A stretch of 64,000 bases of DNA from Juglans regia (GCF_001411555.2 NC_049911.1:32275044-32339043); one strand, 5' to 3'; positions 36,024-48,740 are shown, numbered from the stretch's first letter. Program-made: numbers and translations. Notes: generated by a model not told the origin, from the letters alone.

Positions 36024-36711
36024 GAGCACTTTCATTGGATTAGCGAAAAGTTAAATTCAATGAGAATTTAACTATTGAACCATAAAATGTATCACATTAG
36101 AATAGTTATATTCTAAATAAACAGTAACTTCTAAAGTTATTTCCAAATTTGAAAGATACTGTTTATTCATCAAATCTATTTTATATAATTTGTTTCTCTC
36201 TCCCGAGGTCTCTATCAATGTCTTTCTAGTTTCTATTTTTAATCCATAATTTAATTAGAATATGATTACTAATTAATATATAATATTATAAATAGTAAAA
36301 TTTGATAAAATAAAATAATTTCATAATTAAAAAAATTAAAATATTTTTGAAATTGATATATTAATTTGAGTTAGTGATATATTAATTTAATAAGAATATG
36401 ATTATTAATTAATATATAATAGGTAGAATAGTAAAATATGATAAAATAAAATAAATTAATAATTAAAAAAATTAAATATTTTTGAAATTATTAATTATTC
36501 ATTACTATATAATAAATAAATGTATAATCTAATGTGGATATTTGATGTGAATAATTAAAATCAAATTCATCTTATATTATTTTATTATTATATAATGAAA
36601 AAATAGCTATTTCAATGTGGAGATTTATGTGAATGGAATAGTTAAAAGTTAAATTTCTCTTACATTCATAAAAAATGTCCTTTAAGTTTAGCTAATTTAA
36701 TAAGAGTGCTC
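36024..36711. mobile_element. Tourist-like MITE copy 2 with internal duplication
   Basis: The element starts GAGCACTTTCATTGGATTAG and ends with the inverted AATAAGAGTGCTC. Both sides carry the target duplication taa (36021-36023 and 36712-36714). Its middle contains an internal duplication of about 137 bp, with agaatatgattactaatta recurring as agaatatgattattaatta. This explains why it is longer than copy 1. Confidence 0.8.
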
Positions 36712-36826
36712 TAATACATGCATTTGCATTTGTTGCTGTTGAATATTTTGAAATAATTCATAGGATTGTCTAACTTCACTAACAATCACATTTGTACGAG
36801 AAAATGACCCTTCACTACTTATTTCG

Positions 36827-36861
<35 letters not shown>

Positions 36862-37843
36862 CGATCAGTGAATGCAGCTTTGGAAGATTGTTCCAGCAAT
36901 GTCCAAATGAACAATGCTACACAATCTCTTCAACCTCTAAACATAACATTTTTTTTAATTTTTTTAATTTTTTTTAAGTTTATTCTTTTTAAATTAATTC
37001 AATTTTTTTATTCATTATTTATATATTAAATATTTGATAAAAAAATTAAAAATAATATAATATATGAAAGTTGTATGAATAGTAAAAAATTATGTAAATT
37101 TTTTCTTATCCAAACACATCAGTACGCGTAGTTGGTATCAGAGAGGATGTGAAAAATAAAGATGGATAATACTACAAAAAAAGTTTTATATTCACGCTAC
37201 CTAATTAAATATGTAATTATTTTTATAAATTTTTTGCAAGTACATTTAGTATTTTTTATTGAGTAATACGATTCATCGGCTCTTTTATTATTACTCTCTT
37301 ATCATTCTATTACGTGGAATTAAATAATTAAAAATTATTATATTTTACTTGTAAGTCTATCATATAAATAAATATTAAAAAATTGACATAAAAATAAATG
37401 ATAACTAAGATGAGTTATAAAATTTTCATTTCATTTCATTATTACGATTTTTTTAAAATTTTATATAAAATATAAAAAATAATTTAATTTTTTTAAATAT
37501 AAATTTAATTTTTTAAAATTTTTAAATAATAATAATATTAAAAAATATACTCTAAACTTTGATTTAAAATAAAAAATTCTGATATATCCAAGCATATCAA
37601 AGCGGTCACAGAATTTTCCCCTCACCACGTGTCGCGTGAATCTTCGAAACCTTGACTCAACTCAGAAACGACACCCAAAGGATCTTAGCAACAGACACCT
37701 GTTCCAACGTTCCCAACCGCCACAACTTTCTCACCACCAAAGTTTGTTTACGAAACGCAGAGGAAAGGAAAAAAAAAAAAAAAATAGGAAGTGTGTGATA
37801 GCGCTTTTTTCACTGGTTTTGTTTCGCCCGAACCAAACAGGAG
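36712..37843. other. Intergenic DNA upstream of the 37.8-kb gene
   Basis: A 28-base A-run lies at about 36832-36860. ttggtatcagagagg at 37130 looks like a retrotransposon primer-binding site, but no LTR could be paired with it. Bases 37600-37843 become less AT-rich and probably hold the promoter and leader of the next gene. Confidence 0.4.
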
Positions 37844-38297
37844 ATGGAGAAGAAGAAAACGTTGCGTGGAGTACAGAAGAGAAAGCCCACTAAGCGTAGC
37901 AAGAAAAAGCTGCTCAAGAAAGTAGGAGACTATCTCAGATCGGATTCTTACATGTTTGCTCCTCTCATCTCTTCCCAATCTAAGACTCTTCGTTCTTCTG
38001 CTGAAAGTAAATACCTTTTCTTTTTCTTTTTTTCCTTTTTCGATTATATCTTTGGGTTTTATTTTAAAGTGTTGCTTGTGGGGTATTATAAATATTTGCT
38101 TCGATGTATTGGAATTTGCGATCTTAGGAGCGGAAGTGAGAGAACCCATCAGAGAAAACAAGAACAAAAGCCTAATCGAGAAGATTGGGGAGTATCTGAA
38201 GTCTGATACCTACATGTATGCTCCATTGGTTGATCCTCCTCGATCAATTAGTCCTCTTCCTACAAGTACGTATAGTTTACATATCCTATGCCGTTTG

Positions 38298-38330
<33 letters not shown>

Positions 38331-41300
38331 GTAAGTTGGAACTTTTGATCATGGTAAAGAGAAATTTATTATGCAATTCTTAGGCCCTGTTTGGATTAAG
38401 AAATCCCTAAATTCATCTTATCTCATCTAATTATTATAACTTTCATAAATAATAAACACTTTAACTTTTTTAAATCTCAAAATAATAATAATATTTTATT
38501 CGATTTTCATTTCATTTCAACTCAGTATCCAAACCTCCCATATGCGGGTTTCAAATATGTCCCCCCCATTAGTACATTGGTAATAAGGTTTTTTTTAAGC
38601 AACCCTATTACAAGTTTAAATGTCAGGTAAAAATGTCTGCCTTTATCTTAATCTCTGTGCATGCTACTCTGTGTGCGCACTTGCACAGGAGGAGGGGAAG
38701 GCTGGGTTGGGAGAAGCATTCCAGTTACTTTTCTCCCTTAAAGAATAATGCTTCACCATTTTATATAACACGTATGGAGCAAACTAAAAAGATTGCTCCT
38801 GTTGTGATGAACTGAATGAAATGTATCTGTGGGTTGGCCAAATTACTCTACCATTACTCTGTTTAGTTGGGTTTGGGGCGAAATTGGTGAATGTAACCTG
38901 AAATTCCAGAGCACACAGCTGAATGAGTTTAGCACTATCAAAAATCTCACTATCACACATCGGGCCCTAGGTCGGAGCAGTGACAACCCATTTCTCCCAC
39001 GGATTGTTGGGTCGAGACTATTGGTAAACCTGGCCCTGATACCAGTGTACTTGGGTGGTCTTGGGTCTCCTCTCAACCCCAAAAGCTAGCTCAAGAAGTA
39101 AGGCTTTCTCTCACACTTATAAATTGACCACCAACCCCTTCCACAACTGATGTGGGACAACTCCAACAGAAATTAAGGGAGTTTGTCTCACTGTGAGGTC
39201 ACTTTTATAATGCAGTCTGATTATGTGAAGTGCTGAAGTCAGGTTTCAACAAGTCCAAAATTAAGCACAAAAACCAAAGTCCAGGTCATGTTGAAAAATT
39301 AGAGAGGGTGACCTCACACTGGGAGTTCATTGATGATCATAATATTTTCGTTCTGAGGTTGAAGACTACCCTATCTTGAAATCATAATTCTCAAATCATC
39401 TCCCTTTTCTAGGTAACCTAGTATTTTTTCCCCTAAAAGGATGAATGGGTGATAACTATTCCATGGTTGGAAGGGAGTTTTTCTCCAACAGAAGAAGGAA
39501 AGCAAATGAAAACCACAATGAAATGGATGAGATGTGGCTTTGTTGAACATTTACAAATTAACAAGTGATGAGTCAAGGCTGCTGCTAGGAACTCTACCAT
39601 GCATTTGTATCGAGTGCTAAAGGGTTTGCAAAATTTGAGTCTCCCGGACATGGAAGAAATTTTGTGGATGATGAAAATGTTACTTTCCTTACAGATCTAA
39701 TATTTTAGGATTTTATGAATGGCCGCCTTCTTGATACCTTTGATAAATGTTGAAAGCTTTTTCTTGTTTGAAAGACACAAAAGAAAATTGAACAGGAAAA
39801 AGGAAAAAAAAATCAACAGAGCAAGAAGGGCTAAGATTGTGCAGTTTTGCATAGTTGATCAAGTTTGCATAACAAGTGTTTGAGGTGATGTTTACAATTT
39901 CGTTTTAGCAGACAAGTCATGCGATAGAAATCATGCTGATCTGCTGCTGCTGACTCGTCAGAAGAAGCAATTTTCCATAAAGGACTCCACAAGCAATGTG
40001 AAGGTCATTTCTAAGGAGTCCATTGGTTGCTGAGCAGTTGAGGAAATAGAGTTGTGTTAGAATTGAATTAGGAGTATTTGTTATTAGTTGTTTGTTTGGG
40101 AATAGGATTATCATCAGGTTGCAATTGGGTGTTTTAGGATTTTTAGGTCTTTTAGGATTCATCTGTTGGTTATTACCATTTCTATCAGGAGTTGCGTGTT
40201 TCTTTTTCTATAAAATCAGAGTTTGCCCGAAAAGAGTTTGATCTTTTACCAGTTTGTCATCATTGGTCCAGACATCCCCTTCAACATCTCAGCTTTTCTT
40301 ATACCCCTTCGAGCCTTATGCTGCAACAAATATCCAGAACTCAACCTCATCTATTACCCAAGCTTCACTACCATAATCATGGTTCATTTTCTTATCCTTT
40401 TTTCGTTTCCTTCACTTTCCTCTTCCTTATTTCATCTACCACCTGTATTTTTCTTCCTTTTTTTGGGACTTCAATTGAATGGAATCATTACTTATGAGAA
40501 ATGATGGTCATGAATTTCATATTTCTTTTTAAGGTTAGTCGACATGGTGTCATAGCAGAGGCAAGGAAAGCATGACTAACCCTCACGACATTTTGAATCC
40601 ACATGGTTTGGGATTAATGACATCATATAAGAGACATTGAACCTACTAAATATTTGTAAGGATTAGATTCCTCAATCATAGCAGAATATTAATGTTTTTT
40701 TGTGGTTTTACTGTTATATATGATAGCAGAATATATGATAAGCATGGAGATTAAAGATGAAGGAAAATCACATGTCTAGTAGATCAGTGAAAAGGACCAA
40801 AACGAAAATATAGTGCATTAAATGACTTCCGGCTATTCATTAGAAAAAATGACCCTGGGCTGAAAAGAGAAAAAATTGCAGAAGGATGGTATTTTTGAGG
40901 TCGAAAATGGGTCTGAATGAGGAGTACGTCATAGTGCCCGTTAAGTCAGTCGATCTTTCAGCTGACCGCATTCCTCATCAAGTCAATCTTCCCATTCCAT
41001 GTCCAATTTGATGCTTAGTTGAAGTTTTGCCATGAATCTAAGTTCTGTTATGGGCTGAATGGTTGGGCTTCCATGCATCTGCCTGCCCTTGGAAGTCCAT
41101 ACCCCATTACTTTTGTTTAAAAATGAGTTTCATCATCACTTGAACTATTTGTTTCATTATATTCCTGGACCTTCATGGTACATGAAAAGGGTGACGATGG
41201 CAGTTTCAACGCAGAATGTCACCATGGAAGACAATGAACCAACAGATTGGTCATCAGATATAGTAGGGAAGGATCAAACCTCCAAGAGCTTTCTTCACGA

Positions 41301-41454
41301 AACTAGCATCTCTGAAGAACAAACTTTTGGGCACGGAGAGATGGTGAAGCACATGGTTTACAAAAACTGTCACTCTACATCCGTTTCAGGTCACATTCTT
41401 TACCCCATGACATGGTCTGTTGTCTGTCCCTTCGCTCGTAATTTGATTTCTTGA
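37844..41454 (+). CDS. Unrecognised small basic protein with a duplicated YxxSDxYMxAPL motif
   Basis: Two exons are well supported: 37844-38006 and 38128-38265. Both have good splice sites and join in frame. The start at 37844 (MEKKKTLRGVQKRKPTKR) gives a lysine/arginine-rich N-terminus that could be a nuclear localisation signal. The protein then holds two related segments, KKVGDYLRSDSYMFAPLI and EKIGEYLKSDTYMYAPLV, one per exon. A third exon is likely from 41204. It joins in the right phase and encodes an acidic, serine/threonine-rich tail with GEMVKHMVYKNCHSTSVSG. It ends either at a donor after 41389 or at the in-frame stop at 41452-41454 (about 183 residues). The 2.9-kb intervening intron is full of retroelement remnants. 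I do not recognise the family and assign no function. Confidence is lower for the third exon (about 0.5) than for the first two. Confidence 0.65.
38383..38541. mobile_element. GTTTGGAT-ended foldback MITE in the intron of the 37.8-kb gene
   Basis: It starts GGCCCTGTTTGGATTAAG and ends ctcagtatccaaacctcc, with the pair tttggat/atccaaa inverted and a gatgag-type AT-rich middle in reverse orientation. Left flank is tta; the right flank does not repeat it clearly. Confidence 0.6.
38940..39200 (-). mobile_element. TRIM-like terminal-repeat retrotransposon remnant
   Basis: On the minus strand cactggtatcagggccag (about 39035-39052) resembles a methionyl-tRNA primer-binding site. Next to it lie ctcaaccccaaaagctagct and ccacaactgatgtgggacaa, phrases typical of short non-coding LTR elements in plants. 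No coding region and no second terminal repeat are seen. Confidence 0.45.
40051..40570 (+). mobile_element. Copia-type LTR with adjacent primer-binding site
   Basis: It starts TGTTAGAATTGAATTAGG and includes a TATA-like ctataaaatcagag at about 40210. It ends near 40545 with ...GTCGACA, directly followed by tggtgtcatagcagaggc, close to the initiator-tRNA-Met primer-binding site tggtatcagagc. The internal region is absent shortly after. It lies in the large intron of the 37.8-kb gene. ORFs inside it (40192-40504) are LTR sequence, not genes. Confidence 0.6.
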
Positions 41455-41599
41455 TGTCATACATGACATTACTGCACTATCGGTAACGTGGAGATGCTTT
41501 TTGAGATCTTTTCAATTGTCAGTTTGTTATTTGTTTCTTTCTGACACGTCTCATTGCCCGATAGAGCATAAGAGTATTAAGAGGACAGTGTCTGCAATT

Positions 41600-41720
41600 G
41601 TCAATTTGATGCATATGCATCTCGTGGCGGTAGTTGAGACTGATTTCTCAAACAACAGTTAATTCGATGCATATGCATCTCATGGTGGCAGTTGAGACTG
41701 ATTTCTCAATTACTTTAATT
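41600..41720. repeat. 58-bp tandem duplication
   Basis: gatgcatatgcatctcgtgg at 41608 recurs as gatgcatatgcatctcatgg at 41666, and both copies continue through gttgagactgatttctcaa. Only two copies are present. Confidence 0.85.
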
Positions 41721-42139
41721 AAACTTCTGCCCACAAATTATGGGGTTAGTGGTAACGAATTGGTTCTTGAAATGATTTTATGATATTGGCATCTTTAATA
41801 TTTCACCAGAAACTTTTGCAGTTCTCTTGAAAACAAAAGAGTGCCTCGATTTACAGCTTGCCTTTTTTCTTTTGCAAAGACCTCTGATTTTGTTAGTGTA
41901 AAATCCAAAACTTTGAAAACTAAAATCAAGACTAAAATCCAAAATTTTGAAAACTTTGAAAACCTTTCATCTCATCGTTACAATTTTTTCAAATTTCCAC
42001 ACAAAATAAAATAAACAATTCAACTTTTTCAAATCTTAAAATAAAAATAATATTAAAAAATATATTATAATAATATTTTATTCAACTTTTTAACTTTAAT
42101 CTTAACTAATCTCATCTCATCTCTAAAAACAAATGAGGA

Positions 42140-43225
42140 ATTGAGAAACTGGTTTTGGTCCGTCACAGGAAAGGGAAAGCTCAACTCACAGCTGAGGAAG
42201 TTCATTGTTGAATGAAAACTCTCTCCATCAATGCACTTAAATATACAGGCATCTTGTACTTATATTTATATGTCGTAGTTAGTGAGACTGTTGGTAAAAC
42301 TTATGCTGGTATGTTGTCTATGAGTCTGTAAAGGTTCTTGTTATGAAGAGTCTGTATAGTTTTTATTATGAAGACGAGTAGCAGTGCTTCTGTTAATTGT
42401 CGCCGACATAGATTCATCCCCTTTAAAGGTGAACTCAGGAGTGCTAAATAGGAGTTTCGGATTGAAAGACATTGAATTCGTTCGTCAAATACGGTCGTGC
42501 TGCTGTTGTGTGAATTGACGATTGAAGTCGCTTCCAAATTGAACTTCCCTGCATAATTATAGGCTTATAGCGATTTATGATCAAACCACCTTTGCTGAAT
42601 TCAGGATTTTTTAAAAACAAATATATATGTGTATATAATAATGGGAGTAATTATCTGAATGATTTGACTTAACGTCGAGAGATCATGCGTTGGGGGGCCG
42701 AAGCACGTCTTTTCAAGGATGAAAAAACATGTACTTTGCTCTTTAGAATGATTGGACAGTGCAGGAACAGCGTGATGACATGAATCAGGGGCTGGTTAGT
42801 GGTTATGCCCTTGACTTGATTGAAGGGAGTGATCAATATGTGATGATTGCGTGTTCGCTGTATAATCTGTCACTGACTCACTACCATGCGGAATGCTTCG
42901 ATACAGAGCAGAGCTTGAGATTACTCTCTGCCCAACGGTACTTGTGAAAAGATATATCACCTATGCAATGTTTTAATCTTGTTATTTGTGGTGTTTTTAT
43001 TGTTTTCTGGGTGGTCGTTTATCCTGGCCCAACGGTACTTGTGAAAAGATATATCATCATGCTTTAAAGAAGTTTAAACCTTAGTTAATTTGAAGAACAG
43101 CATTTTTTTGAATCGTCGCTTGCTGAAGAGCGATTATGGGAAAGGTTAAGACCTGCATATTATTCTTTCCTCTTCGACGATCCAATTAAGCCCAGTTGAG
43201 AACACTTGCCCTAAAACATTTATAA
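42140..43225. other. Intergenic DNA with a 34-bp direct repeat
   Basis: cccaacggtacttgtgaaaa at 42931 recurs at 43028 and continues identically into gatatatca. The open frame ending in the first copy (42759-42947) is discussed among the rejected items. No gene is supported here. Confidence 0.45.
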
Positions 43226-44026
43226 GAGCACTCTCATTGGAATGGTTAAATTAAAGTACATTTTTTATGAATGTAAGATGAATTTAACTTTTAGCTATTC
43301 CATTTTTATAAATCTCTACATTGAAATAGCTATTTTTTCATTATATGACAATAAAATAATGGACGTTGCTACGTCCACAAAAAATTTCTACCGAAATTTT
43401 CTACCGAACCGTTCAAACTCTTTTTTTTATTTTTTTAACTTTTTCTTTCACCATTTTTTTAAAGTATTTAGATATTTTTTAAAAATAAAAAAAATCACAT
43501 ATTCATTTAAAAATATTTACTTAATCATTAAGTAAAAAAAAATTTAAAAAAAAAATTAAAAAAATTGTCGGTAAAAGATTTCGGTAGAAATCTTCTGTGA
43601 GAATAGTGTTTTCCTAAAATAATATAAGATGAATTTAATTTTGACTATTCACATCAAATTTTCAAATTGAATTATCTATTTATTCATTATATAGTAATGA
43701 GTAATTAATAATTTTGAAATTTTTTTAATTATAAATTTATTTTATTTTATCATATTTTACTATTTATAATATTATATATTAATTTGTAATTATATTCTAA
43801 TTATATTTTTTCAATTGTCATTTAAAATAGAGAGATAAATAATTAATATTAAAAGGAGAGAAATAAATAATATAAAAAGGATTTGATGAATGAATAGTGT
43901 GTTCTAAATTTAGAAATTAGTTTGGATATTACTGTGGAATATAGCTAATTCAATGTGAGCAATTTATTGACCTAATAGCTAAATTCTCATTGGATTTAAC
44001 TTTTAGCTAATCCAATGAGAATGCTC
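43226..44026. mobile_element. Tourist-like MITE copy 3, interrupted by another MITE
   Basis: It starts GAGCACTCTCATTGGAATGG and ends CCAATGAGAATGCTC, good inverted complements, with taa on both sides (43223-43225 and 44027-44029). The interior matches copy 1 except for an inserted 254-bp element at 43361-43614, which makes this copy longer. Confidence 0.85.
43361..43614. mobile_element. Nested 254-bp MITE with 9-bp target duplication
   Basis: The element (ggacgttgctacgtcc ... gagaatagtgttttcc) is flanked by the identical 9-mer taaaataat at 43352-43360 and 43615-43623. The uninterrupted family copies carry this sequence only once (aaaataatataag in copy 1), which confirms the insertion. Its centre has tacttaatcattaagtaa. 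An 8-9 bp duplication fits the hAT or Mutator type. Confidence 0.85.
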
Positions 44027-45163
44027 TAAGTCTGACAGGTTAGCTTAGGTGATCGAGAACAATTGAAATGTGGCTCGTTTCGTTGGAAGATCTCTGTCTG
44101 TACAACATAACAGAACAATGAGAATCGTAGGGAAGCATTGAAGTCATTTGTGGAAACGGAAGAATTAAACTAGTTGGTGGTGCCACGAATAAAAAGATCA
44201 ATAAAATATATTTCTGCATGATCGAATATTAATCAACATTAGTATTTGGGTTCTTATGCCATACCCGATTACTGTAGAAATCAGTAGCGCAGATGTAGCA
44301 GATAAAGAACACTGCATGTTACATGCATTCTGTGTAGCGAGGACCATGTCGGCACTGTAGATATATTGTCTTGCCCGAGAGATGCCGATATCTTTCACAG
44401 CCACAGATTAGTGACAGATTTCTTGATATCAACTTTAAATGAACGTCACCAACACAGTTTTTTTAAGTATAAAAGATTACAAATTACAACTATGTTAGCC
44501 AGTTTCTGAGTTATCTTATTAAATCGATTTGTATTCCAGTCAGTAATCTTAATTACCATCTCGAAATCGATAAATGGAGCAGCACAGTTTTTCTTTTTAT
44601 CTGTTACTGAGATCGACTCTCTAGCTGCTCTGGTTTTTCAATTAATAGAGAAGCAGCTAGCGCATGATGCATCATTTCAAGGTACAATTATTCATTTCTC
44701 TATACCATCCGGCCGTGCTGATGTCAATAATCTTCTTCGATCGCCATGATCACCCATTTAACCAAAAAGACTTAATAAGAAATTATTGATGGACAACAAA
44801 TCTCAGGCTAAAGGACGACGCACGAACGTAGTAGTAATAGTATATCATCAATAGATTCACACTGTCATGCCCTGATTTCTCAGAGGACAGGTCTCGCCTG
44901 ATCAGCCATACCTTGTGAGAATTAGAGTGACGTAAAAATATATTGAACATAAAATAGGATAATACATGTGTTTGGGACGGATCTATATCATAATTGTCAA
45001 TATTATTTTTACAGGCAGGAAGCATGCATGTTGAAGGAAATGCAACGAATATCTTAGGTGCCACCCATTGCGCCCAACGAGTGCGTAGGACCGATTATTA
45101 TTCTTTTCCCACATTCCATATTTCATATGACTGCATACAAGGTAGAGGGTCCTTTCACATTAA

Positions 45164-45357
45164 GGCCCTATTTGGATAGTTAGATAAATGTGATGATTTT
45201 ATATAAAAGTTGAAAGTTAAATAAAATATTGTTAGAATATTATTATTATTTTGATATTTGAAAAAGTTGAATTATTTATTATATTTTGTGTAAAAATTAA
45301 AAAATTTATAATAATGAGATGAGATGAGATGAAACCATTTCTATATCTAAATGGGAC
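45164..45357. mobile_element. GTTTGGAT-family MITE, 194 bp
   Basis: It starts GGCCCTATTTGGATAG and ends ctatatctaaatgggac, imperfect inverted complements, flanked by ttaa on both sides (45160-45163 and 45358-45361). The interior has gatgagatgagatgag, linking it to the other GATGAG copies in the window. Confidence 0.7.
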
Positions 45358-46602
45358 TTAAAACTCTTTGAATCACAGTATAGCTAGCGGTAGTTGCTTG
45401 TGGGGGCCGGAAAACTGCACACGAATACCTGCCTTCTGTTTGATCTTATGTATGAAACGGATGAATTAATTCATCTCCAAACAAATTTTCTTACAGAAGA
45501 TAATCGAATCATCAGAACGTCCATATTTTTTTTTTCCCTCTCCGGGGCTGTCAACAAATTAACGTATAGCTCAATTACTGAGTACTGCTACAAAAACAGA
45601 GTACTATCCATGCCCATTAGCATTGGGCATGTATACCTAGTACCTACCCCGCACGTGGGAACATCAAGTCAGAACATGCAGGTATCTGACGTGGCATTTT
45701 ACCAACCTTCAGCACGTCCATTTGTTTGGCCATCAATTGCTTTAATTAAGTAGGGTCCTATGTAGACCTAAAAAGTCACCAACACATGCTTTGCAATAGG
45801 AGTCTATTGCCATGTATAGAATGCAAGCATTTAGAACTGAGAGGTGAAATGTTTTGCGCAGGAAAGGTAATGGAGGGAGAGAGTCCAAAGCAGGCATTTG
45901 AAAAAAGAGGGAGAACAACAACATGATCTGATCTGGGTATGGGTATGCATCAAATTCTCTGGTCCATAAGCTGCTGCAATAATGCAAGGTTGTAGCAGCT
46001 GGGCCCCAAGAGAGAAAGCACGGCCACATGTTTCCAATCAAAGGTATGACTCATTTGAACTCCGCAATGACAGCAGTCTTGCCCATTAAGATGTAGTACT
46101 CGTATCCATCAAGACATGCACGTGTGTGGCATTAAATTTAGGGCCTCTCCAAAGAAAATGACTCCCCCTCTTTCTCTCATATATCACTTCAATCTTTGTC
46201 TGGGCTAGGCTGGTTGCCTTGGCTTCTTTCAAGTGCAAACCCACGTTAGAAAAAGACCTCAAGTGCCGATAATACAGACATGCTTGGCAGTTTCAGAAAA
46301 ATTGAAACTGATCGGGAGCAACTAGTCAAGCAACCGCCCGTAGGCCCTGCTATTAACTACACTGGTGTTACTACTTAATATAGATGAATACTTCAACATA
46401 AGCGCTTCTTATTGTGTCCATTGGATTAACTCTTTCCGATTTAGTTTGTTAGGGACCTTCTTCAAACTCTGAGTGTGCATGCTTAGGATTATGCCACCAT
46501 TCCCTCTGCTTGATCTCAATACGGGCTAAAAAATTAATGAAATACCCAATGCAAACATCACGATTCTCTTAGTTATTTATATACAACTTTATGAGATCGA
46601 TG

Positions 46603-46633
<31 letters not shown>

Positions 46634-47505
46634 TCGTTGAATATCTGCCTCTAAGATAACAAGCATTTAAGAAAATATCTTTTCTTCTTATGTTTCTTTT
46701 TTCAGGACCGCAAGGAATAACCGGTTTGATCATGAATGGAACTGGCCTAGTGTAACATAGATTTAAGTCGTTTTATTGTCTGACAGTTACGTAAAGTATA
46801 TATGATTTGAACTTCCACGAATTGACCTATTGCCATTGAATTTATTTTGAGAGAGCACTTGTAATATAATGCAGCAGTTGATTTGAGGAAGTTTATCATG
46901 TACTATGACAGTTGGATTTATAAGACGGTATGTACAACTTGATTCACCGCATATATATATATATATATAAAAGCAAATAATTGTATAGCAGTACTATAGG
47001 TTTAAGATACAAAATGATCTTAATATTCTAAAATGAAATGTTTTAGTCACAAACAGATTCTATACAAAATTTATAAATTGACATGTGTATATGTTGGATT
47101 CTAAGGCTACTTATATTGTATAATATATCTAAATCCATGTCAATTTATGAATTTTTTTTTTTATAAATTTTTTTTTAACTGTTTGCATTTTTCTACCCTA
47201 AAAGACCCACTGATCCATCTATATGTGAATGTTTCGGCCTATATTTAAGCTATAAAAATGTAGCTGTCTGCTCCCACGTAAGCTTGGACTTGACCAAAAC
47301 ATGAAGCCCACAACATTTTTTCAGAGATTCGACAATATTGCCTGGTTTCAAATATAGCCATATAGATGGTGGTTTTACTCCTGCAACACTTTTTTTTCCC
47401 TTTTCACGTTTTACCCGTTATACTCGTTTCCCTTAGATGGATGTGTGGTTGATATGTCGATGGATTAATGGATTTCTCTTTCCAACAATTTAAGTTGCGC
47501 TGTCT

Positions 47506-47542
<37 letters not shown>

Positions 47543-47639
47543 AGAACAGTCACGGTAGTTGTGCACAAATTGCACACACTACGTGGTTGCTTCTGGTCCT
47601 TTTGTTTTTTGTTTTTTTTTTGTTCAAAACGCACTAGAC

Positions 47640-47915
47640 GGCTTACCCATCTCTCTCTTCCTCTCTCTCATCATCTCTCTCTATCATCTCTTTCATTAGC
47701 TGTCTCTCTCATCTCTCTCTCCTTAACTCTCTCTCACATCCCTCATCAGATCTCTCTCTCATTGTCTCTCTCTCTCATCTCGGCTCTCTCTCTCCTCGAC
47801 TCTCTCTTTCTCATCGTCTCTCTCTCTCTCTCCTCGACTCTCTCATCCCTAATCGACTCTCTCCTCATCTAAGTCTCTCTCTCTCTCATCAACTCTCTCT
47901 TATCGTCTCTATCTC
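47640..47915 (+). repeat. TC-rich interrupted microsatellite
   Basis: Long stretches of tctctctc are interrupted by short words such as catctc, cgactc and aactc over about 275 bases. The 103-residue open frame across it is a serine/leucine-rich product of the repeat. Confidence 0.85.
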
Positions 47916-48733
47916 AGTCCGGTCAGTTTGGCAATAATTTCAAATTTGGAAGATATGTGGTTTGAATGATGCTGCATAGGGTGTGCAAAAGTGACTACTC
48001 CCAACAGTGGCTGCTCCCAATATTTTTCCTATATATATATATGTGTGTGTTTTCTATTTCTATGTGAAATGGCTATATTAAGAGGTTTAGGCAGCTATGA
48101 AGAGGCCGGCCCCCCACATTTCCCCCCTCCCCCCAAGCTCCTTCCATCAGTTCAAGAGTAGTGCTACATGTACTTATACTTTTACTTATAATTTTACTTA
48201 CAAGATTCATTTTGTTAGTTTTCTTTTGAAATACAAATTTTAAATTTTAAATTTTATGATTTTTAGCTATCAATAATTGACATGTAAATAAGTAAGTTTT
48301 TTGTAAGTTTTTCTTAAGTATATTAGCATTTTTCATCAGCTCAATTGTTGGAGAGAGAAAACATAAACTACAAGACTATTAATCTTATCATATACCTCAG
48401 TATAAGACAAAACGTTGGACATTAAGTTTGGAAGATGGCGTAGAAATCTACAATGCATTGAGTTAGATATTAGGCTTGATCCATAATTAGTTAGCAAGAA
48501 ACTTGATCATTGCTTGTTGCTTGTTTTATATATGCCAGAATCAGATCATGATCACTGAGATCATGAAAGCTCATGAAAGCACAAAACTTTCTTGTTAGCT
48601 TTTTCCATGTTAAAATCACCCAACGTCCCCTCGTGACCCTGATCTCTCCTTGATCAGTACTCCTCTCTCACTCAGACACACACGTGTGAGAAATTTTCTT
48701 GCGAGAGATGTAGGGTCTCCTCTCCTTTGTGCC

Positions 48734-48740
48734 TATATAG
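48734..48740 (+). promoter_or_regulatory. TATA box of the small HLH gene
   Basis: TATATAG in the context gtgcctatatagacatc, 118 bases before the start codon at 48858. A start of transcription about 30 bases downstream would place the long TC tract inside the 5' leader. Confidence 0.55.

Larger units (their letters stand above)
44030..48730. other. Gene desert between 44.0 and 48.7 kb
   Basis: Apart from the MITE at 45164-45357 and simple repeats, nothing is supported. ORFs at 44198, 44783, 45394 and 45742 have no recognisable domain, homology phrase or splice structure. TC-rich microsatellite DNA covers much of 47640-47915. Confidence 0.45.

Noticed and set aside
37128..37145. Retrotransposon primer-binding site ttggtatcagagagg
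   Set aside because: No LTR end (CA) directly precedes it and no internal region follows, so it is not reported as an element.
37748..38167. 139-residue minus-strand frame opposite the 37.8-kb gene
   Set aside because: It overlaps the two supported plus-strand exons and has no recognisable sequence features.
42759..42947. Open frame (QGLVSGYALDLIEGSDQYVM...) behind an acceptor-like gtgcag, as a last exon of the 37.8-kb gene
   Set aside because: Splicing from the donor after 41389 puts it out of phase and meets TGA within a few codons. The translation has no recognisable domain, and its end lies in a local direct repeat.
47561..47872. 103-residue serine/leucine-rich frame
   Set aside because: Entirely caused by TC-rich microsatellite sequence.
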